This document shows, one piece after another, positions 1-6,003 of a DNA stretch of 6,884 nucleotides (the first letter of the stretch is position 1; each line of letters starts with the position of its first letter). Below the pieces are notes generated by a model. That model was not told the DNA's origin, did no database searches, and saw only the letters and a list, made by a program, of their open reading frames with translations. The stretch comes from Candidatus Poribacteria bacterium (GTDB lineage Bacteria > Poribacteria > WGA-4E > GCA-2687025): assembly GCA_027625215.1 (NCBI GenBank), contig JAQBWJ010000118.1, forward strand, positions 1 through 6,884. Reading direction: 5' to 3'. The position numbers and the translations under genes are program-made.

Positions 1-306
1 CCCCGCGTTCTGTTCCTCGACGAACCGACGGGCGGGCTCGATCCCCGTTCCGCCCGACTCATCAAAGACCTGATCCCGTCGTTGTGCGGACAGGGCATCT
101 CGATTGTGATGACGACGCACATCCTTGAAATCGCGGAACGCATCTCCGACCGCGTGGGCATCCTCTACAACGGCGAACTCCGCGCCTGCGGGACGCTCGC
201 CGAACTCCGCGCCGAACACGGCGAGCTCTCGCTCGAAGACCTGTTCCTCAAACTGACCGACGCGGACGCCACGACCCTCGCCCCCGACCTTTGGCAAGAG
301 CCATGA
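1..306 (+). CDS. ABC transporter ATP-binding protein, C-terminal part (5' end outside window)
   Basis: This is the last 101 codons of an ABC ATPase; the frame is open from base 1, so Walker A and the signature motif lie upstream of the window. Visible residues, numbered from the window start, include a Walker B with catalytic Glu (LFLDEPTGGLDP, residues 4-15), in which GGLDP forms the D-loop. A switch-region His follows at residue 40 (VMTTH). The tail ends in a SLEDLFLKLT-type motif usual for ATPases of ABC-2 exporters, after the regulatory stretch GILYNGELRACGT. The protein would hydrolyse ATP on the cytoplasmic face and drive the permease encoded next, whose ATG overlaps this stop codon in an ATGA arrangement, implying translational coupling. 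The family call is firm. The substrate cannot be told from this fragment. Confidence 0.93.
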   Translation, partial: PRVLFLDEPTGGLDPRSARLIKDLIPSLCGQGISIVMTTHILEIAERISDRVGILYNGELRACGTLAELRAEHGELSLEDLFLKLTDADATTLAPDLWQEP

Positions 307-1844
307 TCTCCACGTCACAAGCGTTGCGCGCGTTGATCGGCGTCCAATGGCGCATGGGGTGGAATGTGGTCGTCCGCAGTTCGATCACGCGGAAGATCGC
401 CGTTGTCGCCATTGTCGTGGCGATGTGCTGGTACGCCTACTTCCTCACGGTTGCGATGATTTCGACGTTTCGGGTCGTTCCCGACCCTCGCGCCTTCGCC
501 GTGACGAATCTTGCGCTGCTGTTCGTGTTCGGGATCGTACGCGCCGTGTCGTTCGCCCTCCAATGGTTCGTGACGGACGATGATCTCTCGCTGCTCGCGT
601 CGCTGCCGATCCCGTCGGACGCCTTCTTCGGGGTGAAACTGTACGGCACGGTCGGCGACGGGTTGCAGTTCTTCATCCTGACGTTGCCCGTTTACGTCGG
701 TTATGCGGTTGTCGCGTCGCCGGACGTGTTCCATTCGATCCTGTTTGGGGCGGCGTGGATCGCGCTGCTTGTTATCGCGGGGATTCTCGGCACGTTCCTC
801 GCGTTTTTGGTGATGCGCGTTTTGCGAGGCAGTCGGCGCGACGTGTTGTTTCGGTTGCTGTCCGTCGCCGTGACGGTCGCCATCGTCCTGCTGCTGATGA
901 AGTACGCGGAGGGGGTCGAAGACAACGAAAGTCTCGCCGAAATGAGCGGGTTCGCGTCGCGCGTCGCCCCCTACCTGATCGTACTCCCGACGACATGGGC
1001 GGTCTGGATACTCGACGGCGGCATCCCGATCATGCCGCTGATCGCGCTGTCGCTGTCGGCTGTCGTCGGACTGTGGGTCACGAAAACCGCCTTCGCGCGA
1101 CTGTTCCACCTGGAGGACATTCTTGCCCAAAGCCACGCCCCGACGACCAAATCGCGCGCCCATCGACACGTCTCGCGCCGCCGCGCGCCCATCGGCGCGT
1201 TGATCCTCAAAGAGTGGCGGCTGCTCGCGCGAGATCCGTCGCTGATCGTGTCGTGGCTCGCGCCGTTGGTGATGTCGCTTACGTTTCTGATCGTGATGGC
1301 GGGCAAAAACGACGGCGACCACACGCGGGCGTTCGGTGTGAACTTCGTCGCGTTCATGGCGGGGTTCGTGATCGGCGTGCCGCTCGTCTCGCGCGAGGGC
1401 AAGGCGTTCGTGCTGTTGCGCTCAAACATGGCGTCGATGGGAACGGCGATTGCGGCGAAGGCGTTGTTTCTGTGCGGGTTCATCATTCCACTGATGCTCG
1501 TTTGGTCGGTGAGATTCCACCCGAACGACTCGCCACCCGTCTCGTTCAACGGGGAGTTGATGTGGAAGGGGTCGCTGCTTGCTGTCGCCTACGCGACGTT
1601 CTCGGTGGGGTTGGGAGCGATCTTCCCTAAGTTCGAGTCGAAAAACCCGTTTCGCACGTTGAGTCTGCCCGTCGTCTTTCTGCTCTACCTGATGCTGGGA
1701 CTGACAACTCCGTTGGCGTTTGCGGCGTCTGGGAATCAAATCCCACTTGTCGCGCAGGTGGGGCTTTACGCGATCCCTGTTGTGATCGGCGTCGGGACGG
1801 CGGTGTATGGGTCGCGGCGGCTCTCTCAGCGAGATGTTGGATAA
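303..1844 (+). CDS. ABC-2-type / putative ABC exporter permease
   Basis: This is a 513-residue integral membrane protein. I chose the ATG at 303 because it overlaps the ATPase stop (ATGA); an in-frame TTG at 291 would add only four residues. There are about twelve hydrophobic segments, at roughly residues 32-52, 66-90, 119-138, 146-171, 184-199, 223-238, 241-260, 314-334, 345-362, 380-401, 424-441 and 454-475/483-502. The region around 270-300 is a basic cytoplasmic loop that divides the protein into two six-helix halves. Recognisable exporter motifs are DDDLSLLASLPI (92-103), LKEWRLLARDP (302-312) and SREGKAFVLLRS (363-374), the last typical of the long fused ABC exporter permeases. It should pair with the preceding ATPase to export an unknown substrate across the inner membrane. 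Family confidence is high; the substrate is unknown. Confidence 0.9.
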   Translation: MISTSQALRALIGVQWRMGWNVVVRSSITRKIAVVAIVVAMCWYAYFLTVAMISTFRVVPDPRAFAVTNLALLFVFGIVRAVSFALQWFVTDDDLSLLASLPIPSDAFFGVKLYGTVGDGLQFFILTLPVYVGYAVVASPDVFHSILFGAAWIALLVIAGILGTFLAFLVMRVLRGSRRDVLFRLLSVAVTVAIVLLLMKYAEGVEDNESLAEMSGFASRVAPYLIVLPTTWAVWILDGGIPIMPLIALSLSAVVGLWVTKTAFARLFHLEDILAQSHAPTTKSRAHRHVSRRRAPIGALILKEWRLLARDPSLIVSWLAPLVMSLTFLIVMAGKNDGDHTRAFGVNFVAFMAGFVIGVPLVSREGKAFVLLRSNMASMGTAIAAKALFLCGFIIPLMLVWSVRFHPNDSPPVSFNGELMWKGSLLAVAYATFSVGLGAIFPKFESKNPFRTLSLPVVFLLYLMLGLTTPLAFAASGNQIPLVAQVGLYAIPVVIGVGTAVYGSRRLSQRDVG

Positions 1845-1969
1845 TCCCGTATGGTTCCCCCAGGATTGACGACTTGTGTCGTCGTCCTCATTCATCTCCT
1901 TGAACACGGTTAATTTGACTCGCTTTGCCCGATGTGGCAGGCTATAGAGGAAAGTTGCGAGGGGACATC
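1845..1969 (+). promoter_or_regulatory. Intergenic region with a possible promoter for the recombination-protein unit
   Basis: This gap separates the exporter operon from the next unit. It has a TTGACT hexamer at 1915-1920, a good -35 match, and an A/T-rich CTATAGA at 1942-1948. The gap between the hexamers is about 22 bases, too long for a standard sigma-70 promoter, so the -10 is uncertain. A small hairpin, GACGAC-TTGT-GTCGTC, lies at 1868-1883. It lacks a T-run and is not a convincing terminator for the exporter operon. The region plausibly holds a promoter, but the sequence does not prove it. Confidence 0.3.
1959..1964 (+). promoter_or_regulatory. Shine-Dalgarno sequence deciding the start at 1970
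   Basis: GAGGGG sits five bases before the ATG at 1970. A TTG at 1925 in the same frame has no comparable ribosome-binding site and would place the promoter-like bases inside the gene, so 1970 is preferred. Confidence 0.7.
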
Positions 1970-2905
1970 ATGCGACGCGAACCGGACGAATCGAACGAAA
2001 CAGCAAACGCGCTCGTCGTTGTCGAGGACGTGGACGACATCAACGCGACGGACGACACCGCCATCGTCGCAATGATGACGGGTCAGGCGATTGAGGACTA
2101 CGTCTACGCCTTCAAGCAGGGCGGCAAGATGGTCGAGGGGCTGACGCTCGCGGGCATCAACGAGGCGGCGAACCGTCGGGGCGGCATCTCGGTCGAGGAC
2201 GTACAGTTTGAAGACCGTGAGCACTCGTGGCTCGCCATCGTCAAGGCGACGGACACGTTCACGGGGAACTCTCGCTACGGCGCGTACGAACAGCCGAAGA
2301 AGTCCGGCAACCGCGAGGACCCGCACGCTTTCATCAAGGTGGTGCACAAGGCGCAGCGGAACGCGATCAAGCAGTTGATTCCGACGCCCGTCATCAAAGA
2401 GATCATCGACTTCTATCGCGGACGGACGAAACAGCCCGCCGTCGCGCAGACCGCCGCAACTGCGGAACCGACGGACGTTCAGACCGACTCCGGCGAGGCG
2501 ATCACGACGCAGCAGAAGGCGGCGTTCTCCATCGCCCAAAAGATGCGCGACGCGCTCGACCGCCGCAACGTGAGCCAGCGCGACTTCTGGAACTTCGTCC
2601 GCCGACGCTTCAATGTCCAGTCGCGCAACGAAATGCGCGAAGACCAGTGGGCGAAACTCGCGGCGGAACTCCAAGCGGCGACCGCCTCGAAGGACGTGTT
2701 CGACGATTTCGTGACGGATATTCAGCGCGTGTTGCAAGCGCAGCAGGACACGGGCGGACAGTCCGAAAGCGACAACACGGACTTGCACATCGACTCCGAA
2801 CGGATGGATGAGCCGAAAGCGAAACCGGCTCCCAAAGCGACGGGCGGCAAACGCGGCTCCGAGAAGCCGCCACAAAAAACCCCGAAGAAAGACGACCTCT
2901 TTTAA
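1970..2905 (+). CDS. Putative single-strand annealing / recombination-like DNA-metabolism protein with SSB-like tail
   Basis: This is a 311-residue soluble, charged protein. I do not recognise a named family with certainty. Residues 30-150 contain a layout reminiscent of phage-type annealing proteins: GKMVEGLTLAGINEAANRRGG (52-72), a strand pattern with WLAIVKATDT (87-96), then HAFIKVVHKAQRNAIKQLIP (119-138). A KAQRNAI..LIP segment is typical of such phage- and plasmid-style proteins. Residues 178-235 form a second small helical module (TTQQKAAFSIAQKMRD, then FNVQSRNEM), like the short C-terminal 'T-x2-Q' modules attached to those proteins. Residues 255-305 are a low-complexity linker rich in Lys, Pro, Ser and Gly. 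The protein ends in KKDDLF, resembling the acidic-hydrophobic tip of SSB. It has a good Shine-Dalgarno sequence and a 30-base gap to the next small gene, so they probably share a transcript. Inference: ssDNA binding or annealing. It could instead be an unrelated nucleic-acid-binding protein. Confidence 0.6.
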   Translation: MRREPDESNETANALVVVEDVDDINATDDTAIVAMMTGQAIEDYVYAFKQGGKMVEGLTLAGINEAANRRGGISVEDVQFEDREHSWLAIVKATDTFTGNSRYGAYEQPKKSGNREDPHAFIKVVHKAQRNAIKQLIPTPVIKEIIDFYRGRTKQPAVAQTAATAEPTDVQTDSGEAITTQQKAAFSIAQKMRDALDRRNVSQRDFWNFVRRRFNVQSRNEMREDQWAKLAAELQAATASKDVFDDFVTDIQRVLQAQQDTGGQSESDNTDLHIDSERMDEPKAKPAPKATGGKRGSEKPPQKTPKKDDLF

Positions 2906-2921
2906 CCTCGACAGAAAGGCT

Positions 2922-2926
2922 GGAGG
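2922..2926 (+). promoter_or_regulatory. Strong Shine-Dalgarno sequence for the 36-residue basic protein
   Basis: GGAGG at 2922-2926 is a perfect anti-SD match, nine bases before the ATG at 2936. Its presence immediately ahead of such a short open frame is the main evidence that the small gene is translated. Confidence 0.75.
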
Positions 2927-2935
2927 AACCCCAAC

Positions 2936-3046
2936 ATGGCACGCTCCAAGAGTGGACGCTCAATCCGACGCACGCAGATTCGTCAGCGACAACGCCGCCG
3001 CGAAAAGCGCATCAAAGCGGCGATCAACGCCAAGAAGAACGGCTGA
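2936..3046 (+). CDS. Small, highly basic protein of 36 residues (unknown function)
   Basis: This short frame runs from ATG to TGA. The product begins MARSKSGRSIRRTQIR and ends INAKKNG. Ten Arg and five Lys against one Glu give a net charge near +14, and there is no hydrophobic segment, so it is not a membrane or secreted peptide. The Arg/Lys clusters at residues 16-28 could form an amphipathic, nucleic-acid-binding helix. It starts 30 bases after the stop of the annealing-like protein, with its own strong GGAGG. An intrinsic terminator follows 23 bases after its stop, so it is the last gene of the unit. I know of no family match. Possible roles are a nucleic-acid-binding partner of the upstream protein or a small ribosome-associated protein. 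That it is expressed is fairly likely; the function is unknown. Confidence 0.7.
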   Translation: MARSKSGRSIRRTQIRQRQRRREKRIKAAINAKKNG

Positions 3047-3069
3047 TCGTCGTTCCAAGAGTAAGATTG

Positions 3070-3107
3070 AAGCCGCCTCCTCTCAAAGAGGAGGCGGTTT
3101 TCATTTT
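3070..3107 (+). terminator. Strong intrinsic terminator, shared between convergent genes
   Basis: A perfect 11-bp G+C-rich stem has arms 3073-3083 (CCGCCTCCTCT) and 3087-3097 (AGAGGAGGCGG) around a three-base CAA loop. Additional A-T/G-T pairs extend the base, and the T-rich tract TTTTCATTTT follows on the + strand. It ends the unit of the annealing-like and 36-residue proteins. The stop codon of the convergent - strand gene (3101-3103) lies inside the T-tract, so the hairpin also sits just downstream of that gene. On the - strand, however, the hairpin is followed only by a short mixed tract, so termination there would be weaker. Confidence 0.92.
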
Positions 3108-3766
3108 GTCGAAGTTCCGGCGTGTTCGAGCCCCGCCCACGTCACCGCGAGCGCGTCGCGTAGATCAATCGCTGTTGCGCTGTCCGGGATGCCGGGACCT
3201 TCGATGCGGAAGTCATCGAACAGTCCGCGCGGCGTCTCCTCCACGCCGAACCCGAACCCGCCTCCGACCGGATCGACGGCAACTTCACCCACCAACACAT
3301 CGTCCAAATAGACCGTCAGTCGCTCCGGTTCCGATTCCACCCGCAACCGATACCAGGTGTCCCAGTCGATCTCGACGGGCGCGGTAAACAGGATCTCCCG
3401 ATCCGGCAGCGTGAACACTTCGACCTGTTTCGGCGGCACATGCAGCGCGACGGCAATCCCCGCGCCATCCCGCGCTCGCAGCACCAATGCCGTCTTCGAG
3501 CACTCGAGCATGTTCGGCTCGACAACATTCATCCGGCACTCGACCGTATACTCCGACCAGTCGCCGGGGGTGGTGATTTGCTTGAAGAAGATCATGATGG
3601 GAAAGGCGCTGATCCCGCGCAACGAGCCGCCTTCGATGACGAAGTTCTCACGGTCGCCCTGCCACACGTCGGACAGTTCTTCAAGATCGAACGAGCTCGT
3701 CCACACGCCCCCAAAGGCGGGGACGGCAAGAATCAGGGCGACAAGCGCAATCGCATGTTGTTTCAT
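3101..3766 (-). CDS. Secreted LamG/concanavalin A-like fold protein
   Basis: This gene encodes 221 residues. I chose the ATG at 3766 because GGAG lies 9 bases ahead and the product then opens with a clean signal peptide: MKQH, a hydrophobic core at residues 5-18, and a likely cleavage near AFG-G at 19/20. Starts further upstream would put charged residues before it. The mature part is a single beta-sandwich domain of the concanavalin A/LamG or DUF1080-like type. Characteristic pieces are WYRLRVESEPERLTVYLDD (138-156), VGGGFGFGVEET (167-178) and LFDDFRIEGPGI (182-193). Cys77 and Cys89 could form a disulfide. A short tail containing DALAVTWAGL follows. It may bind or cleave carbohydrate or another surface ligand outside the cytoplasm; no catalytic residues can be assigned. 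It converges on the terminator at 3070-3107 and lies 77 bases downstream of the nitrilase-like gene. Confidence 0.78.
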   Translation of the reverse strand: MKQHAIALVALILAVPAFGGVWTSSFDLEELSDVWQGDRENFVIEGGSLRGISAFPIMIFFKQITTPGDWSEYTVECRMNVVEPNMLECSKTALVLRARDGAGIAVALHVPPKQVEVFTLPDREILFTAPVEIDWDTWYRLRVESEPERLTVYLDDVLVGEVAVDPVGGGFGFGVEETPRGLFDDFRIEGPGIPDSATAIDLRDALAVTWAGLEHAGTSTK

Positions 3767-3773
3767 CGCAGTC

Positions 3774-3779
3774 ATCTCC
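3774..3779 (-). promoter_or_regulatory. Shine-Dalgarno sequence supporting the start of the LamG-like gene
   Basis: On the - strand, GGAGAT lies seven bases before the ATG at 3766. The ATG at 3775 overlaps this motif itself and so has no usable site, which decides the start. Confidence 0.6.
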
Positions 3780-3816
3780 ACGCGACGCACGGGGAACAAA
3801 CGAGTGATGGACGATA

Positions 3817-3846
3817 ATTCTAACGTTGAGGGCTGCGCGCCGTTTA
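3817..3846 (-). promoter_or_regulatory. Possible promoter of the LamG-like gene
   Basis: Reading the - strand, TAGAAT (3822-3817, five of six to the -10 consensus) lies 18 bases after TAAACG (3846-3841, a weak -35). It is 50 bases upstream of the gene start and its -35 overlaps the stop codon of the preceding nitrilase-like gene. This suggests the secreted protein can be transcribed on its own as well as by read-through. Confidence 0.35.
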
Positions 3847-4857
3847 CGATTCCAGCGGCTTGTCCATTACGCGACGCTTCGCCGCCTCGATGCGCTCAAC
3901 GTTTTTCTCGTACGTGGGGCTCTCGTCCGACCACTGACCGCGTGGGTAGTACGGCTGCCGATACATCGGGTACGCTTCCGTACGCAGATGAGCCAACATT
4001 TGATGTCCTTGCCGCTGACGCCGCTCATGGCGCAACGCGGTGATGTCGATGGGCGCGACGACGATCTTCTCGCCTTCGCCTGGGTCGGCTTGCGCGAGAA
4101 TCCGTCCGTCGAAATCAACGACCATGCTGCCGCCGGGCCACGAAAACGGGGGGTAATGTCGCAGCGACGCGCCCTGATTCGCCGCAACCACGTACGACGT
4201 GTTCTCCAACGCGCGGCAACGGTTGACGACCGTCCACCAGTCCATCGGAGCGGTCGCGCCCCAGGGGTCCATGTACGCCGACACGCGGATCAGCACTTCC
4301 GCGCCATTCGCGGCAAGTTGACGGAGCGGCTCCGGAAACACCCAGTCGTAACAGATCGCCGTCCCGATGTTGCCGATGGGCGTTTCGGCAACGGGGAATA
4401 GCGGCTCATCATATCCCTCAATGTCGTGCGGGCTCGCGTGGACTTCAAATGGAATCCAGGGGTTTACCTTCCGGTACTTATACCAAATGCCCTCAGGACC
4501 GATCAGACATGTCGTGTTGAAGACAACGTGATCCCACCACTCGTCGCGTTCGAGGAACGTCGCCGTTTGAATGTAGACGCCGTACTCCTTCGCTTTTTCG
4601 ACGTACTGCTCCGTGTGTTCGTTCGGGATGGGCACGGCGAGTTTGTCGAGCAGTTCGGGCGCCGTATGGTAGATCGGCGCGGCGTGCCCGAACTCTGGGA
4701 ACGCCAGCAGTTTCACGGGAAGAAACGGCGAATAGCCCGTTACCGCCATGTCGATCATCTCCAACATGCGTTCCGTGTTGCGCTTGATGTCGGCGCGGGT
4801 TTCGGGGTTCGCGTGGTTCACCTGACACGCGGCGGCGGCGTAACGGATCGGTTCCAT
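3844..4857 (-). CDS. Nitrilase-superfamily carbon-nitrogen hydrolase
   Basis: This gene encodes 337 residues. The ATG at 4857 has GAGGAGA six bases upstream; an upstream in-frame GTG at 4872 overlaps that site and is disfavoured. All three parts of the nitrilase catalytic triad are visible: Glu55 in LLAFPEFG (50-57), Lys130 in WYKYRKVNP (125-133) and the nucleophile Cys169 in GTAICYDWVFPEPLR (165-179). The length matches the single-domain alpha-beta-beta-alpha sandwich fold of this family. Such enzymes hydrolyse amides, carbamoyl compounds or nitriles through a Cys thioester intermediate, in the cytoplasm; no signal peptide is present. The extended C-terminus (HQMLAHLRTEAYPMYRQPYY region, about 280-300) resembles aliphatic-amidase/formamidase-like branches, but the exact substrate is not assignable. 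The gene is divergent from an amidohydrolase across a 162-base region and is followed 77 bases later by the LamG-like gene on the same strand. Confidence 0.9.
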   Translation of the reverse strand: MEPIRYAAAACQVNHANPETRADIKRNTERMLEMIDMAVTGYSPFLPVKLLAFPEFGHAAPIYHTAPELLDKLAVPIPNEHTEQYVEKAKEYGVYIQTATFLERDEWWDHVVFNTTCLIGPEGIWYKYRKVNPWIPFEVHASPHDIEGYDEPLFPVAETPIGNIGTAICYDWVFPEPLRQLAANGAEVLIRVSAYMDPWGATAPMDWWTVVNRCRALENTSYVVAANQGASLRHYPPFSWPGGSMVVDFDGRILAQADPGEGEKIVVAPIDITALRHERRQRQGHQMLAHLRTEAYPMYRQPYYPRGQWSDESPTYEKNVERIEAAKRRVMDKPLES

Positions 4858-4863
4858 TGATCG

Positions 4864-4870
4864 TCTCCTC
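4864..4870 (-). promoter_or_regulatory. Shine-Dalgarno sequence of the nitrilase-like gene
   Basis: On the - strand, GAGGAGA lies six bases before the ATG at 4857. It overlaps the alternative GTG start at 4872 and so decides for the ATG. Confidence 0.7.
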
Positions 4871-4900
4871 ACGAATAAAGTCGCGCGTTTCGCGGGTTAA

Positions 4901-4930
4901 AGTGTACGAGAGGAGTGAATCGGGCGGCAA
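4901..4930 (-). promoter_or_regulatory. Possible sigma-70 promoter of the nitrilase-like gene
   Basis: Reading the - strand, TTGCCG (4930-4925) and TACACT (4906-4901) are each four of six matches to -35 and -10, with an 18-base spacer. The -10 lies about 43 bases upstream of the start codon, a normal leader length. Prediction by eye only. Confidence 0.4.
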
Positions 4931-4943
4931 ACCGCGTCTGCAA

Positions 4944-4972
4944 TTGCGTTTTTCTCGATGACCGCTGATGAT
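4944..4972 (+). promoter_or_regulatory. Possible promoter of the amidohydrolase gene
   Basis: TTGCGT (4944-4949) and GATGAT (4967-4972) are weak -35 and -10 matches separated by 17 bases. The first hexamer overlaps the left arm of the inverted repeat at 4945-4985. The prediction is weak on its own and is supported mainly by its position between two divergent genes. Confidence 0.25.
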
Positions 4973-4985
4973 ACGTAAAAACGCA
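4945..4985. repeat. 9-bp perfect inverted repeat in the divergent promoter region
   Basis: TGCGTTTTT (4945-4953) and AAAAACGCA (4977-4985) are exact reverse complements, 23 bases apart. Their centres lie 32 bases apart, about three helical turns, so both arms would face the same side of the DNA. The arms flank the putative start region of the amidohydrolase. This is consistent with an operator for a dimeric or tetrameric regulator, or with a long hairpin in the leader. No terminator-like T-run follows the right arm on the + strand. Confidence 0.5.
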
Positions 4986-5019
4986 CCTAAATGATTGCCC
5001 GATGAAGGATGAACCCCCG

Positions 5020-5847
5020 ATGCGTACCATCGACCCCCACCTCCATGTGTGGGACACGAACGCTACCGACGAGTACCCCTTCGCGCCGGGACGCGCGCCC
5101 ACCGCCAGAGGCGATGTCGCCTTCCTCCTCGACTTGATGGACGGCGCGGGAGTTTCCGGCGCGTTGATTATCCAGCCGATTGTCTACCGTTTCGACCACC
5201 GTTACGTCAGCGCGGCGTTGACGTTGCATCCCGACCGCTTCAAGGGGATGTGTCTCCTTGACCCGCAGCACAACGACCCTCCCGCCGAACTCGCCCGTTG
5301 GAAAGACGAAGGGTACGGCTCGGTTCGGTTCAATCCCGGACTGTTCCCCGAGGGCGCGGCGATGGACTCGGACTTGGGACATCGCATGTTCGAGACGGCG
5401 GGCGAGTTGGGAATGCCCGTCGGGTTTCTTATCAATCCGCAGCACTTCGACGCGGTGGACGCGCTATGCGAGTCGCATCCTGAAACGGTCGCCGTGATTG
5501 ATCACTTCGGGCACTGTCGCCCCGGCTACCACGCGAACCCGGAGTTCGCCAAACTCCTCGATTTGGCGAAGCACCCGAACCTCCACGTTAAACTGTCCGA
5601 ATGGGCGCGGTCGTCGCACCAGGAGTATCCGTACGTCGATCTCCACGATTTCGTCTACCGACTGCTGGACGCCTACGGCGCGAATCGCCTGATGTGGGCG
5701 ACCGACTTCCCCTTCATCGTGGAGCAGTGCGGCTACACGGAGGGGTTGGAAGTCTTGTCGAAGCACACGCCGAACCTCGACGCCGAAACAATGGGTTGGT
5801 TTCTGTCAGGAACAGCGGAGAAGGTGTTTGGAACGTGGAACGCCTAG
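5020..5847 (+). CDS. Amidohydrolase-2 family hydrolase (lactonase/decarboxylase-like TIM barrel)
   Basis: This gene encodes 275 residues from the ATG at 5020; AAGGA lies ten bases ahead, and the product starts MRTIDPHLHVWD as the family usually does. An ATG at 5002 in frame would add six residues but has no ribosome site. Metal and catalytic positions of the amidohydrolase-2 fold are visible: His7 and His9 (HLHVWD), Lys191 (HVKLSEW, 189-195), His162 (IDHFGH, 160-165) and the conserved Asp229 (ATDFPF, 227-232). The length and motifs match the COG3618/L-fuconolactonase and 2-pyrone-4,6-dicarboxylate lactonase-like enzymes, so hydrolysis of a lactone or related bond is likely, in the cytoplasm. 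There is no signal peptide. It stands alone on the + strand, opposite the nitrilase-like gene; its start lies 34 bases after the inverted repeat. The substrate is unknown. Confidence 0.88.
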   Translation: MRTIDPHLHVWDTNATDEYPFAPGRAPTARGDVAFLLDLMDGAGVSGALIIQPIVYRFDHRYVSAALTLHPDRFKGMCLLDPQHNDPPAELARWKDEGYGSVRFNPGLFPEGAAMDSDLGHRMFETAGELGMPVGFLINPQHFDAVDALCESHPETVAVIDHFGHCRPGYHANPEFAKLLDLAKHPNLHVKLSEWARSSHQEYPYVDLHDFVYRLLDAYGANRLMWATDFPFIVEQCGYTEGLEVLSKHTPNLDAETMGWFLSGTAEKVFGTWNA

Positions 5848-6003
5848 ACTCTTTCATGAGTGAAGCTGGGGGATCGGAACGTCGTAGGACACATCGGCAT
5901 CACCCAGACGGGTGGCGGATAACGCGCCGAACGTCGATGCGTGCCGGCGCCATTTCGATTTACAATATCCTCCGATGCCACCTCTCACTAATGATGGACT
6001 CAC
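5848..6003 (+). promoter_or_regulatory. Intergenic region with possible promoter of the sugar kinase gene
   Basis: No gene can be supported here. TACAAT at 5961-5966 is a five-of-six match to the -10 consensus, 37 bases before the start codon at 6004, but I see no good -35 at the usual distance. A small CACCC-AGAC-GGGTG hairpin near 5910-5923 lacks a T-run, so it is not a convincing terminator for the amidohydrolase gene. Confidence 0.3.

Noticed and set aside
315..1322. 335-codon open frame on the - strand, opposite the permease
   Set aside because: Its product is dominated by Arg, Asp, Gln and His with no domain pattern, and the + strand frame encodes clear membrane segments.
1868..1883. 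GACGAC-TTGT-GTCGTC hairpin after the exporter operon as a terminator
   Set aside because: The stem is only six base pairs and no T-run follows on either strand.
1910..2875. 321-codon open frame on the - strand, opposite the annealing-like gene
   Set aside because: It is a mirror-frame artefact of G+C-rich codon use. The product is an arginine/valine/leucine-rich low-quality sequence with no motif, while the + strand frame has a ribosome site, folded-domain pattern and a terminator-bounded unit.
3357..4401. Two long + strand open frames across the LamG-like and nitrilase-like genes
   Set aside because: Both are shadows of - strand genes that have a signal peptide and an intact catalytic triad respectively.
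5910..5923. CACCC-AGAC-GGGTG hairpin after the amidohydrolase gene as a terminator
   Set aside because: The stem is short and there is no T-run.
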